Positions 11,261-22,789 of a stretch of DNA of 64,000 nucleotides are shown one piece after another; the stretch's first letter is position 1, and the number at the start of each line of letters is the position of its first letter. Both the position numbers and the translations under genes were made by a program. Below the pieces are notes generated by a model, which worked only from the letters and a program-made list of their open reading frames with translations, was not told the origin of the DNA and did no database searches. The stretch comes from Marchantia polymorpha subsp. ruderalis (lineage: Eukaryota; Streptophyta; Marchantiopsida; Marchantiales; Marchantiaceae): the NCBI GenBank assembly GCA_037833965.1, contig AP031358.1:11602001-11666000 (forward strand). Reading direction: 5' to 3'.

Positions 11261-14200
11261 ATGTGGAACATAAGAGGCCTATCTACAACTAAGTATGTGA
11301 GTGCACATCCGATTTGGAAGATGGCGGACATCCTCAACATTGTTGAGACTTGGGAGCATGAAAGTAATGTTATTGGAGAGATACAAGGTTTTACTCTGGT
11401 GGGATCTACTTGGAACCATAGAAATTGACGAGCAGGAAGAGGCTTTGGAGGCATTGCTACTTTCATCAGATCTGAACTTCTTCCTATGATACATTTGGAA
11501 AGCCAAAATATTGGGAAACAATATCATTGGCTTCGTCTTGGATCGATTGGAGGATCTTACAGTTATTTGGCAGTTTGTTACTTTGCACCATTATCCATGC
11601 AGATCTACTCCACAAGCACTTGCAATCGAAGTCAACCATTCCATCGGCTCATAGGAGATGTTCTCAAATATCAAGACAAAGGTGAAGTTTTTCTTGTTGG
11701 AGACTTCAATGCCCGCATACGTTCCGCTCAATTTACACAATTTGATAGTTCCTTGTCTTCTCACTCTTTTGAAGAAAGTAGAGATAGTTTGTGGTCTAGA
11801 GTCTCTTGTGATTCTTGTACAAATGATTTGACTGAGCATTTCTTGACTTTTGGAGCCACTTGTAATATGAAAGTTCTCAATGGTGTTTCTTTCTTTCCCA
11901 ACTCTCACTCCAATACATGTTTTTTCTCTACAGGTGTTAGCACTATAGATTATCTTTTGTCCTCTGCCACTAATAGTTCATTTATCTCAGCGTTTGATAT
12001 TCTAGAGCCTCAACCAGAATCAGATCATACACCTCTTTTATTTACTCTTTTGTTGTCAACGTCAATCCCTCTCCCTACATGTCACTATGTTTTTACTTCC
12101 CCCAAGTTTTGTTTAGATGCTAGTAAGAAGCAACTTTATAGTGAACATTTCCAAGACCTCTTGACTTGTACTACTTGGAGCCTTGATCCACATACATCTA
12201 GTTTGCAACTAACTGAGTTGCTCCAAAACTCTGCTTCTAAGTTCTTTTTGAGACATAAGACCAGGAGAGCTAGAGGTCTTCCTTGCAATGGATGGTTTGA
12301 CTTTGATTGCAAGCAAGCGAGGGCGAGATCACTTGATAAATCCTTGGATCTTCACAATCGGTTGATTATGACAAGACTTTACAAAGACTTGGTGAAGTCC
12401 AAGAAACGAGCATTTTTGAGGCAGAAGCAAGAGTGCTTGACAAAGGAGCTCTTGGAGAATCCCAAATCCTTTTGGAGGCGGTTGGCAGTACGATCTTCTA
12501 AACCTACTCTTGATCCCAAGTCTTTGATTTCTTTTGCTGAAAAGCTTTATTTCTTTCCCAATGTTGCATCTATGCCACATTGTGAAGGAAATCCAGGCTT
12601 ATTTTCAGAAGTTGAAGTGATGACTCAACTCAGACAATTGGCAAATGGTAAATGTGAGGATTTGGATGGGCTTTCCATTGAACTTCTCAAGTGGGGAGGA
12701 GATGCTATTGGGCCTACACTCACGAAAGTGTTAGAGGATGGTGCTATTCATGGCTTTCCTTCATCTTTGTCTCTACGGAAGATTGTTCCTATTCACAAAT
12801 CTGGGAGCAAGGCCTTGGTGACAAACTATCGCACTATCATGGTGGGTAGTATTTTTGCCAAGTTATTTGGCAAATTGGTGGAGTCAAAGTTGAGCACATG
12901 GGCTGAATCTTGTCAGAAGAGAGCGCGGTTCCAAGCTGGTTTTCGTCCTACATTCAACACTATAGACCATATCTTGGTTTTACGTGTTCTATGGGAGAAA
13001 TCCAAGGGTAATGGAAAAGTTTTGTTTTGTGCCTTCATTGATTTCAAGAAAACTTTTGACACAGTACCTCGTGAGCTTTTATGGCAAAGATTGCAAACCA
13101 TTGGAGTACCATCAGATCTCTTGGCAGCGGTGGCTGCATTATACCACTCAGTTCGGGCCAAGATCAACACTTCTCAAACCGAAGAGATTATCAGCACCAT
13201 TGGAGTCATTCAAGGTTGTCCTCTCTCTCCCACTCTCTTTGGAGTTTTCATAGATGATATAGAAAGGTGGTTGGAGGATTGTGATAGCGCAGGTGTTAAA
13301 CTTGGAGTCTTTGTCATCCAAGCTCTTTTGTATGCAGATGATGTCATATTACTAGCACGTGATGCCACTAGTTTACAGAAACATCTCGACACTTTGGCTA
13401 GCTTTTGTACTCAAAATCAGATGGAAGTCAATTTGGAGAAGTCCAAAGTCATTCTTGTGGGCACTAGATCCAAGCTCTCTTTCTGTTACAAAGGATTAGA
13501 GTTGGAACAAGTGAAAAGTTACAAATATTTGAGCATTGATTTCTCATCTGATTATAGTTGGTCACTTTGTGTGCAAAAGAGGGTAGAAGCTGGTTTCAAA
13601 GCTCTATATTCATTGCTAAATAGATGTAGAGGAGCTCATCTAGTGTCTTGGAGTCTTAGGAAATTCTTATTCAGGAGCTTAGTGTTTCCCGTTATCTTAT
13701 ATGGAACACAAGTGTGGGGTCCTGGTTGTAAGAAGACAGGTTGGCAGCGTTTGGAGAGGGTGCAAAAGATCTTCTTACAAGAAGAATTGGGTGTGAGGAC
13801 CCAAACTTCTTATGCAATTCTTCTTGCGGAAACAGGTTGTCTACCTCTTGAGGCTGAAGCTCTCTTTTTGACTATCACTTACGTCAAAAGAGTGAGATCT
13901 CTTGATGCTTCTCGACTTCCTCTTGAAGTTTTGCGTGCCACACGTCCCAAGGGTTGGTTTGCAGATGTGGTGATTTGGTCTTTGAGGTGGAATGTGACGA
14001 AACTCGATTGGAATTTGCAACCTATTGCCCTACGCGAGCGTGTTAAGGAGGAATTTCTCAGCATTTTGTGGAGCAGACGAGGCACCAAGATGCAGTTTTA
14101 TCAACTTCATGTGAATCCTATGCTTGTTTATTGTGAGCAAGGATACTTACTTGCAGAGATATCTACTTCTTTACGTCATATTATTGCTAGACATAGAACT

Positions 14201-14461
14201 GGATCTCATAGTCTTGGGATTGAAGAAGGGCGTTGGTTGAACATTGATAGGAGTGAACGTATTTGTAGACTATGTGATGGAAGAAAAGTTGAGGATGAAG
14301 AGCATGTATTTCTTAGTTGTTCTAGGTATGTAGAGATTCGAGTGGCGCATAAAGTTGATGTCGAGAATTTCTTTTCTCTGCTTCAACTCGAGCCTTATGA
14401 TTTAGGTTGTTACATTAGAGATATTATTAGTTACCGTTCTAGTGCTTTGGGCACTAGCTAG
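11261..14461 (+). pseudogene. LINE ORF2: endonuclease-reverse transcriptase, one internal stop
   Basis: From the ATG at 11261 the frame runs 1,066 codons with a single TGA at 11426-11428; downstream it is open for 991 codons from 11486. APE-type endonuclease motifs are WNIRGL, VETWE, GDFNAR and SDHTPLLF. Reverse transcriptase motifs are the fingers segment FQAGFR, motif A FIDFKKTFDTV (catalytic Asp), GCPLSPTLFG, and motif C LLYADD at 13331-13342 (the catalytic Asp pair). A C-terminal knuckle CX2C-X9-H-X4-C ends the protein. The enzyme nicks target DNA and copies element RNA onto the nicked end. The RT signature differs from angiosperm L1 elements and looks more like RTE/Jockey-type clades; the clade is inferred. 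The TGA sits in an 'aattgacga' context and could come from a CpG transition. Without readthrough the copy is defective. Confidence 0.85.
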
Positions 14462-14550
14462 GGGGTTCTTTTGGTTCTCTCCTAGTTTGGAGTTGGTTGT
14501 TTGTATTGTGTTTTTTAGCCTTTTGACCCTTTGGGTCCCACGGGCTTGAT

Positions 14551-14573
14551 CTATTTACCATTTACCATTACCC
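14551..14573 (+). repeat. LINE 3' microsatellite tail
   Basis: The element ends in about three imperfect ATTTACC units rather than poly(A). The truncated copy at 23690-23704 ends in the related 'atttatcattatcatttta', and the copy at 9100-9110 ends in 'atttaccatt'. Short microsatellite tails are known in RTE-like non-LTR elements. Confidence 0.6.
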
Positions 14574-14577
14574 GGAC

Positions 14578-17099
14578 TGAAAATAAGGGAATACGATCAA
14601 TGCATAATGCTTTTAGTGTCACGTTGTGATTGCAAGGAACAAATGATGTTGCACTACAGTACATCTCTCCGTAAGACATTCCGTGAAGTAGAAGAGATGT
14701 CACCACTTTCACATCCAGATAGCAAGTATTGTGAGTTTATTTTTCAATGAAGGGTTCTAGCGAGACAGTTTTTTTTTTTGGAGAATTGTAAAATTATATT
14801 ATTTAGATCAAGCAAATTTACTGAACCTCATTATGTCCAATTCAGCAAAGGTTATGCGTACCAGAGCAAATCATTATTTGTTTGCTATGGTTTGTATAAA
14901 GGTTTGTATAGAAGGCTATATTCTAAAGGGTTGTAGCTCATAAGATAATATATTGAGAGACTAAACTCGATCCACGAAGTTGCCTCTCTATCTGTTCTCT
15001 ACCTTGTCTATAAGGTTGTCATTATTCTCTTCTTTTGCGGCTAATGTGTCCCTTCTTGACTAAACAGTCTATCAACAAGGAAAGTACAGTCTTGCAAACT
15101 TACCTCACTCTGATGATCTTCAGCGCAGGACAAGGAGGTCTCTACTAACACATGCTGGTATTTGTCCAGATGGTATACACTGTGGTATGCATTATGAAAG
15201 TTGTATTGCAGCTTGCAGAGAAAGTTGGTCAGACAATGAACTGTTGATTCTACGGAGATATGCCTACGTAGATGAAAACCGAAACACAAGCGTACATGAT
15301 GCAGAATTCAAACATACCTTTAAAAGAAAATCCCCTGTCTTTTATCGCTGCCTGCAGTGAACGCCTAAACATGGGTTGGAGTCAAGCTATGTCATTATGG
15401 TGCCTTTACAGTGACACACATTGTTGCGGGATTGTGCGAACAGATCGATTTCGTGGTGGAGAGCAGGCGAAGAAGGGAGGCCGAGAGCTTTTTGTTCCAC
15501 GATTGCGAGGAGGGTCGCCAGCAGTTGATCACCTCCGAATTTGGGATTGTATTGAATTAGATGCTGAGAGAATTGTGCTGTATTCGGAGGGACAGTGTGT
15601 AGGGAGAGATCGGTAAGGTAGGTGGGGAGGGATTGAGCAAGACATTCGCAGTGACGCAGATTGTTCTCTTCCGTCTAAAGCTATCATCATGAAATCACAC
15701 ACTATCATATGGATTCACTCAGAACAGTGTGGAGACCATTTTGAAGCACATTTTCCCGGTTACGACGTGGTATTTACTTTCAATTGTAAGGATTGATGAG
15801 GCACTACGAGACAACTTACAGATGTCTGACAGCGGGACATGACTATTCAGACCAAAATATGTGAAGATCCCCAGATTGTTGCATGATTGTTCAATCGATC
15901 TTAAACAATTTGGCGATTCTAGAAGGCAGTTCCCAATATACACGCTGACAATGTATCTGTGGATCAGAACCAATCATCTGAAGAGAATCCTTGGTTGTGG
16001 ACAAACGTAAATGTCGGTAAATTGTGACAATAAAAACGTAGACCACTCCACCAGTACATAAGTTCATGATTCTTAGTATCTAGCCAATCGTTCGAGTTTC
16101 AGTGTATGCAATCGTGGAAGTAATGCGTTCGCATCAAGCGAACATGGCGTGAAGAGTGCCCTTTAAGATTTCCACTTGCAGCCAAATGTGCATCACTTTC
16201 GTTGACCTTCTTTGCGAAGACAATGTAAACACAACAATCAGGCAAGTCACAGTGCATGTCGGATCATCGGTCTCCTTGATGATGTAGCCATCTTATATCG
16301 AGAGGTCCATTCATACGAGTTTACATCTGATGCTAAAGTCGTAAGGGTCAGATGAGTCTGACAGGAAGTCTCTTGATCCAGATAATTACGAAATTCCCAT
16401 GCATCTGAAGATGATCTTTCACATGGATATTAGTTTACACTGTCGTTCTGACCAAAAAAATCGTATTGCCGAACGTTTCTTTCAAAGATTTAGTAATCTA
16501 TGGCACCCAAAGAATCTCGTTTGAGCGTGGCATGATTTTGTATTTCCCTGAAGTTGGTGAGGTATAGTCTCATCAGTGGAAGAGTTTGAAGTGTGGAAGT
16601 GCATCTCGACAAATTGAATTATGTCCTCATAAACGGTCGTATACAAGTCCTCCAAAGAAAGCAACGTAATGATCCTCACTCACATCAAATCCACATGCCG
16701 TAGATTATAAAAGAGCATGTAGCATTAACCGAGGCAACAGAGGTTATATAATTTCCCACCACGCAACTGGAGTATGGAATATCCATGATTCACATAACGA
16801 ATATATGAGTCAAACAAGGTAATACATATGCCAGGACACAAAGAAAAGAAACGTAAAGTCTACGGCCTAACAGGAATATAGCAAAAAGGATGGGAAGATT
16901 CATGAATTCCTACATGGTATGATACCAATCGGTTAACATGGGGTAGCTCCAATAGCATATGAAAAATGATGTACGATACTATCGAAGATATCATATAGAT
17001 GTAAGTGAATAAAGACAAATCTAAGATATTATATTGATCTGAGTGAACCTAAGGAAAAACTTATGAAGCATCAGATATCAACTCTAAGTGTAACACTTG
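14578..17099. other. Intergenic, no recognisable gene
   Basis: No recognisable coding frame. A 114-codon frame at 15272-15616 has no motif and no support. Nothing else was seen. Confidence 0.5.
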
Positions 17100-17342
17100 C
17101 TACTTACTAAATGGAACAATGAGAACCTGAATAACCTAAAGAGAGTTATATGATATACTTCATATTATGATAAATACCTTTTCATGTTTTCAAAAGTATC
17201 TCAAAATTGAACTACACATTTCCAAATTCCTTTAAAACTAGAAAAACAAACAGTTGGACTCTCAAAGTACATATGCATTTGTAAACTGTGGTAGTTACAA
17301 TCATCTAGACATAATGAGAAATCAAAATGATCATTAAAAAAC

Positions 17343-17384
17343 AGACATCTCATGCCTATATTTTTATATAGGTATGAGATGTCT
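17343..17384. repeat. Near-perfect 18-bp inverted repeat
   Basis: The arms 17343-17360 (agacatctcatgcctata) and 17367-17384 pair with one mismatch around a 6-base loop. The RNA could be a small hairpin or the DNA a cruciform. A tiny foldback element is possible; the stem is short for a typical plant microRNA precursor. Confidence 0.75.
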
Positions 17385-17413
17385 TTTGTATGTAAAATGT
17401 AAAACATACGAGC

Positions 17414-17438
17414 TATATATATATATATATATATATAT
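17414..17438. repeat. (TA)n microsatellite
   Basis: About twelve uninterrupted TA dinucleotides. A similar run lies at about 47165-47190. Confidence 0.95.
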
Positions 17439-18210
17439 CATTTTACAGAGGATAATCCTTTTATCTTTGCTAATCACTATGCTATATATTGATAATACTT
17501 ATAACACATTTTTTAACTATAATTGTCAAGTAATTATGATATTATTTTTATTATAAATGGCAATTTAACAAGAAGTTTGACAAACTATGGCATAAATTGC
17601 TAAGAATTTTATAATAAAACTTGATTTAGTTAAATTAGTGATTTATTATCAAATCGATAATTTTCAATAATTATTCAGATATTGTGATAACTGAAAATTA
17701 AACATCTTATGTATTCATTCTTAACATATTTAAGAATTGCTTATATAATCAAGGCATGTAAATTACATCATTCCAAATGAATAGATGATCAATACATTTT
17801 CAAATACAATATTCAACGACTAAGTATCATTTTGACATTAGTAACATTCCAAAGTCTGAAAATTATATTATTGAGTTTTTGAAACTTTTCATATATTTCA
17901 ACTCAACTCAAAATATTATAGTATATTTTTAAGTTTTTATAGTTGATATTTCCATTCGATGTTTCTATTTGTTGCTGAACTTTTTCCAGGGTTTTAATAA
18001 AGAAATGTGTCTCACATTTTTGTTCAACTTCTTTGTTGAATTATAAATAAAAAGACAATTTTCTATAAGGGAGCGGTCAGTTATCACTCACCCTATTCTA
18101 ATGTGCATTATTTCTCCCCCTTTCTATGTGCCTCAAAGGTTATATCACGGAGCTCTAGTAAACATAGGGATAGCTCTCATCCATCACAGCGCGCTGTTCA
18201 GTTACGTGAT

Positions 18211-18470
18211 GTATAATTAGCCCAAACTGAGTATAACTAGCCCCTCCCTTCTATAAACCCTGATGCATCAATAAGGTGAAAGATAATTAGCCCGGAAAAA
18301 ATAACTGGATATAATTTATACCTTTGTTCAGTAAAATGAAGTATAACTAGCCCCTCCCTTCTATACACCCTGATGCATGATGTGGTTCAATAAACCCTGA
18401 TGCATGATGTGGTTCAATAAAGTGAAGTATAACTAGCCCCTCCCTTCTATAAACCTTGATGCAGGATGTG
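18211..18470. repeat. Imperfect tandem repeats (about 90-110 bp units)
   Basis: The core 'gtataactagcccctccctt' followed by 'ctataaaccctgatgca' occurs at 18231, 18341 and 18427. A degenerate half-copy begins at 18211 ('gtataattagccc'). Within the block, 'aaaccctgatgcatgatgtggttcaata' is itself partly duplicated at about 18366-18419. There is no coding capacity. This is probably a local satellite-like expansion at the edge of the AT island. Confidence 0.8.
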
Positions 18471-21400
18471 CATCAAATTGAGTTCTTTCGTAATCGTGGA
18501 AAAGAGATCTGGATGTATTTCATGCCTCTGTTTGATTGAAATACTATGAACCGCTCACAGAAGGGAGGGATCTTGTAAAGTTATACGAGTGGAGGGCATG
18601 CTTTTTGAGTGCCTCGTTCCTTTGACGTTAGATACAAAATTTTGAAACATTATCTTTGTGGGATACTATAGGAGGGAATTGGGTGTTTCTGGCAGAAACA
18701 TCCCAGCAGAAACTTTCTGCTGGTTGTTTGGCACCCTGTGGTGTGATTTTATCTGCACCGATCTGTATTTTGAGGATAGTTCCATGCTGAGTTTCAGTAA
18801 CCTAGTGCACTTGTACAAGGAATCTTGCTCAAAGGGCTACTCCGTGTGAGAGTTCTGTGGAGGTTACAGGATAGAAGCTTGGAGAAGTAAGCGATTCATT
18901 CCAACTTTGTTGTCCCTTTGCAACACTGGATCAACATATCGTCTCATACATATGCACCAAGATTCATTTCCTGCACTTACAACTCTATCCTAGATGAAAT
19001 CACTGGAAAATCTGGACGAGGATGTCAAGTTGAATGCATGTTCCAACCTCGTATCTAAATGAGGTCCGATGATTCTCTTTACAAAGGAACACGCGATCAC
19101 CTGATACAAATTAATATTTCCCACAGAAATCTCAACACACTGCTATTACACTACAATGAAACATGGAAAATTATAGGTTTCATATTGACAATCAATCACT
19201 ATAAAACTCACGATAAGGTCTCCAATATACTCAAAAATATTCTCGACAAGGAGCGTCCGGTTTTGTTCATGCAATTTGTTCATCGTGACGGGAAATGGTA
19301 TTAAGAGATAGTTGTACAGTATCTAATAGTTAAGTATAAACTGACCTCTTCAATGAAATTGAAAGGACAGTACTTGTATATCACTATAAGCTTCAGAACT
19401 CGTATTGATCAAACTATTTCACGCACACAACCATGCTGAGTAGTCTACTTTTCTCTCTTCTTTAATTAGCATGATCCTCATGCTATGACTTGTCAGCTGT
19501 GAGCAGCAACATTCCAGCTATGTGAATTCCTGATACCATGATACTGAGTGAATAGAGAGCATGCAGGATATGTCATATTTATGGTAAAATACAGAGAATG
19601 TTAACAAGCATAATGAAACACGCTTAGAGCCTGTAATATTATGGAGTGGAGTTTAGAGTGAACACATCTCTCTACATCACACATGTATAAGAATATAAAC
19701 AGGGCCCGTGAATCACATGACAATTGCAGCAGCACTTTGGAATGCATGATGAATGAAGATAATACTGACAACCCTTAACGCCCATACCTATTGCGGTCCC
19801 GTCTTGAATTCTTATACGGCCGTATTCTTCTAATTTACAACACTAACATTCCAGAGGAAATAGCTAATTTTTAGCTATAAATTCTACTCACAGCTAGCCT
19901 AGAAGCAAATGAGATCTTGATCGACATTTTTAAGACCTTAGTCTTCAACCTTTTAGAGAGATCAGGAACGGTCTCTTGTCTGTACAACTTCAGAACACGA
20001 AGTTTCAAATGCCAGCAGTACTGTTCAGTAGCACTGGAACGAAACCAAAAGAGTGCACATACGTCTGACAAGTTCGTCAGCAAGAATCATCAAGGTGGTC
20101 ACAATGTGAGCTTGACTGGTCAGTAATGACACTATTACAACTTAAGATTTGTTGCAGGCTGTAGAGTCAGCATCTCATGTGTATAAGGACCTTGTAAGTG
20201 TGGCATGGTTCCAGAAGGCTTGGACTCCTTCGCAGGAAAAAGCTCTTAGGTACTGAGGGTGGAGTTTCACAACCTGTCCACAATCTACTCAACGCAGACC
20301 AAGCTTCTTCGATCGATGATCTCATGTACTCGATTCATCATCCGAGATCTCACTACCATCATCACTGCCTTCTTGACTGTTTAAAGATCAAGCCACATAT
20401 GTATCGGAATGATTTCAAGTAGTGTTCTGCTGACCATATTTTTCATGAAATTTCAACCATACCTTACCAAAATCATCAGTTAAGTTAACCGGGAAGAATA
20501 TGACGATGGAGATTCTTCAGCTTGTAAAACCTCTACTGATGGATAAGTAAGCTAATTAGTTTTGAAGGACCTTTGGAGGATACAATTAGTAATATAAACC
20601 TCTTTAATCTCAATCTCGACACACCTGAAACTTAGGGAGGTCACCTGAAAACGGTGGTCTGATATGAAACTATAAGCGTCAGAAGAGCTCAATCAGACAC
20701 ACCTTGTCTCATTCCGGAGTTGCGCGTGCAGACTCCGTGGTTCCTCCTTCGCGGTTGTCCTGGGTGATGCAGCATCGTGAAAGTTGTCTACTGAAATTGG
20801 TCTGGATTCTTCGCATAGGGGGACTATCGAGCATTGGGTCCGTGCAGGCTTCGTCTACCATCACAGTATCGAACTCTCTCTGCTTGACCTGACTCCGGGC
20901 ATTATTTAGATGGACATTCCGACTACTCATGTTCGTTCTACCCTGGTCATACAATCTACACAGAATAGAAAGAATCTAGACTGTTTAGTTTCGGTTTTGT
21001 ACGAGAGCTGAAGAGTGGGGAAGTAGGAAGAGGCTAGCATTTCAAAACCTCTCAATGGTGTGAATATCAAATCAGACCAGCTGCTGCAATCGTACACAGC
21101 TGTATTGGATTTCGTTCTTCAACCCAATCCACCATAACTGAGCGAAGACACAGGCTCAGCAAAAGATAGTCGGAATCAGAGGAAAATGTGCTGGCCCCTC
21201 AGATAAGGTGGCCTCTTCCTGGAACTCGTCTGTAAAAGGGATCAGCTCAGTTTCAGGGTGCTTAAAAGACCTTCTGGATCACCTTCGCATCCCACGGCTC
21301 CCTTTACTGAGATAGATGCATCGTGAGGTATTTTGAATTCCAATAGGCAATCGTCCCCAACAGCTTCACCCAAACCGTAAACAGATCACGACCAGTCATG

Positions 21401-21813
21401 GTGCAGCAGATTTCGTGTGAAGAATATCTGCTCCTGCTACCACATTGCGCTCGCTGTAGAGATGTTAAAAGGGAGCATCTCTACAGCGAAGAAAGTCTGC
21501 TTGAGGCAGAATGTCTGTGCAATGCAAGCAATTCAGAACCCAAATAAGTCAGGTTCTAAAAATTCCCACCGACGGCAGGAGCCACAAGTCCCCGACATGC
21601 AAAACTGCACTTTATCTCACTTTATTCACTGGACTTGGGGATGGCTGAAGCAGAACATGTTGGAACTCCAGCCGGATTGGGACGCTGAGGGCCCAGCCGG
21701 GCTAGAGCCATACGAGCTAATTGCTAGCCGGGCGAGACTCCGCTTGCTGTAACTGAATCCACTGAGTGACAGAATTCTATGCTTGGACAAATCATAAACC
21801 CCATACACAAACG
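18471..21813. other. Intergenic, no recognisable gene
   Basis: Mid-GC sequence with only short frames and no protein motif seen. It contains a perfect 14-bp inverted repeat at 21451-21489, listed separately. Confidence 0.45.
21451..21489. repeat. Perfect 14-bp inverted repeat
   Basis: Arms 21451-21464 (tcgctgtagagatg) and 21476-21489 are exact reverse complements around an 11-base loop. The function is unknown. It could be chance, a foldback remnant or a small RNA hairpin. Confidence 0.8.
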
Positions 21814-22248
21814 ATGACGAGGACAAGGTTGCAGAGTATTTATCGACATCCACTGAATTCGCGACCACGACGAAGAGGAGTCAGACGACGTGATAGAAAC
21901 GAAAGACCGACGAGAAGTATAAGATGGAGAAAAGCATCCAAGTCGGGGAATCGGGGATGGACCAGTTCGAGCACAACTTCCATCGAATCGGTTCCTCGAC
22001 AAACGCCACTCCATCATCGCAATGTTTCTACACTGATGAGCTACTCCACTCGCATCTCTGGACCATCTCCACGTATATCCCAATTTCCCGACAACACAAA
22101 TCTCATAAGTCCTCGAGATATTGTCAGCCTATCGACAACGGCAACATCGTCATCGTACTCGTCACCGGATTACCCTTTTCGCGGTACCGAAACCACAACC
22201 ACGGTCCAGCCCCAATGGTATCACGATCCAGACCTTTACAGTAATTAA
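21814..22248 (+). CDS. Hypothetical Arg/Ser/Thr-rich open frame, doubtful
   Basis: From an ATG at 21814 the frame runs 144 codons to a stop at 22246-22248. The N-terminal third is very basic (for example RPRRRGVRRRDRNERPTR). The rest is Ser/Thr/Pro-rich and ends in QPQWYHDPDLYSN. I do not recognise a family. Two other frames of the same stretch (21924-22244 on +, 21724-22083 on -) are also open, so low stop density may explain it. It is followed directly by AT-rich DNA. It might be an exon of a decayed gene. Confidence 0.15.
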   Translation: MTRTRLQSIYRHPLNSRPRRRGVRRRDRNERPTRSIRWRKASKSGNRGWTSSSTTSIESVPRQTPLHHRNVSTLMSYSTRISGPSPRISQFPDNTNLISPRDIVSLSTTATSSSYSSPDYPFRGTETTTTVQPQWYHDPDLYSN

Positions 22249-22789
22249 TTCCTAACTTGGTATTACACTTGACACCTCATTTTTGCTCTCACTAGATAAA
22301 CATACTCTGTGTTCTATTATCAAATTTTTTTCTAAATTTTTCTTGGACTCGTAAAAAATACAATTCCCAATTACAATATGCTCCGGAATGATCTATCCAT
22401 TTACTATAATGGTAAAATTAAAAGAGATGTATGTTCTTTTTTATATCAGACTAATTGAAACTAGAGTTGTGTATTAAATGATCTCCACGTTTATAACAAT
22501 TATGAACTAATACTAGCCACAATATCATAGTGAATAGAAATATGGGAAGGGTTGGTTATATTTCAATTTGGGTATATTTCAATTATAATGTGTATTTCTC
22601 CACTTTACACATTAATTCACACATCAAAGATTATATCACATAGCTCTGCTCTATATAGTAGAGTGAGTGACAAATAGCCATTTCCTTTTCAACTATGCTT
22701 GCATTTTGAAGGTGGAATTGTTTGATATATTCTCTTGATCGCATTCGACGATTCCCATTTGGTTATAAAAAACGTGTTACTCTCTATTG
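22249..22789. other. AT-rich spacer with a repeat shared with 18100-18156
   Basis: AT-rich sequence without a gene. Bases 22587-22647 resemble 18100-18156: both begin 'aatgtg.at', pass through 'ttatatcac' and end 'agctct'. This suggests a dispersed repeat. Confidence 0.4.

Larger units (their letters stand above)
10216..14577 (+). mobile_element. Near-complete non-LTR (LINE-type) retrotransposon
   Basis: The element contains, in order, two copies of an 89-bp 5' repeat, an ORF1 with a coiled coil, an ORF2 with apurinic endonuclease, reverse transcriptase and a C-terminal zinc knuckle, a short 3' UTR, and a tail of ATTTACC-like repeats instead of poly(A). Two other copies in the window (8905-9110 and 22790-23704) end at the same 3' landmark, which fixes the 3' boundary. 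The 5' boundary is uncertain, and no clear target-site duplication was found by eye. ORF1 and ORF2 lie in the same reading frame, separated by one TAG, and ORF2 has one internal TGA. The copy is therefore close to intact but probably not autonomous. Confidence 0.85.
17100..18060. other. AT-rich island with hairpin and (AT)n
   Basis: A strongly AT-rich tract with no usable open frame. It contains a near-perfect inverted repeat at 17343-17384 and a TA dinucleotide run at 17414-17438. It is similar in character to the other AT islands in the window. Confidence 0.5.
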
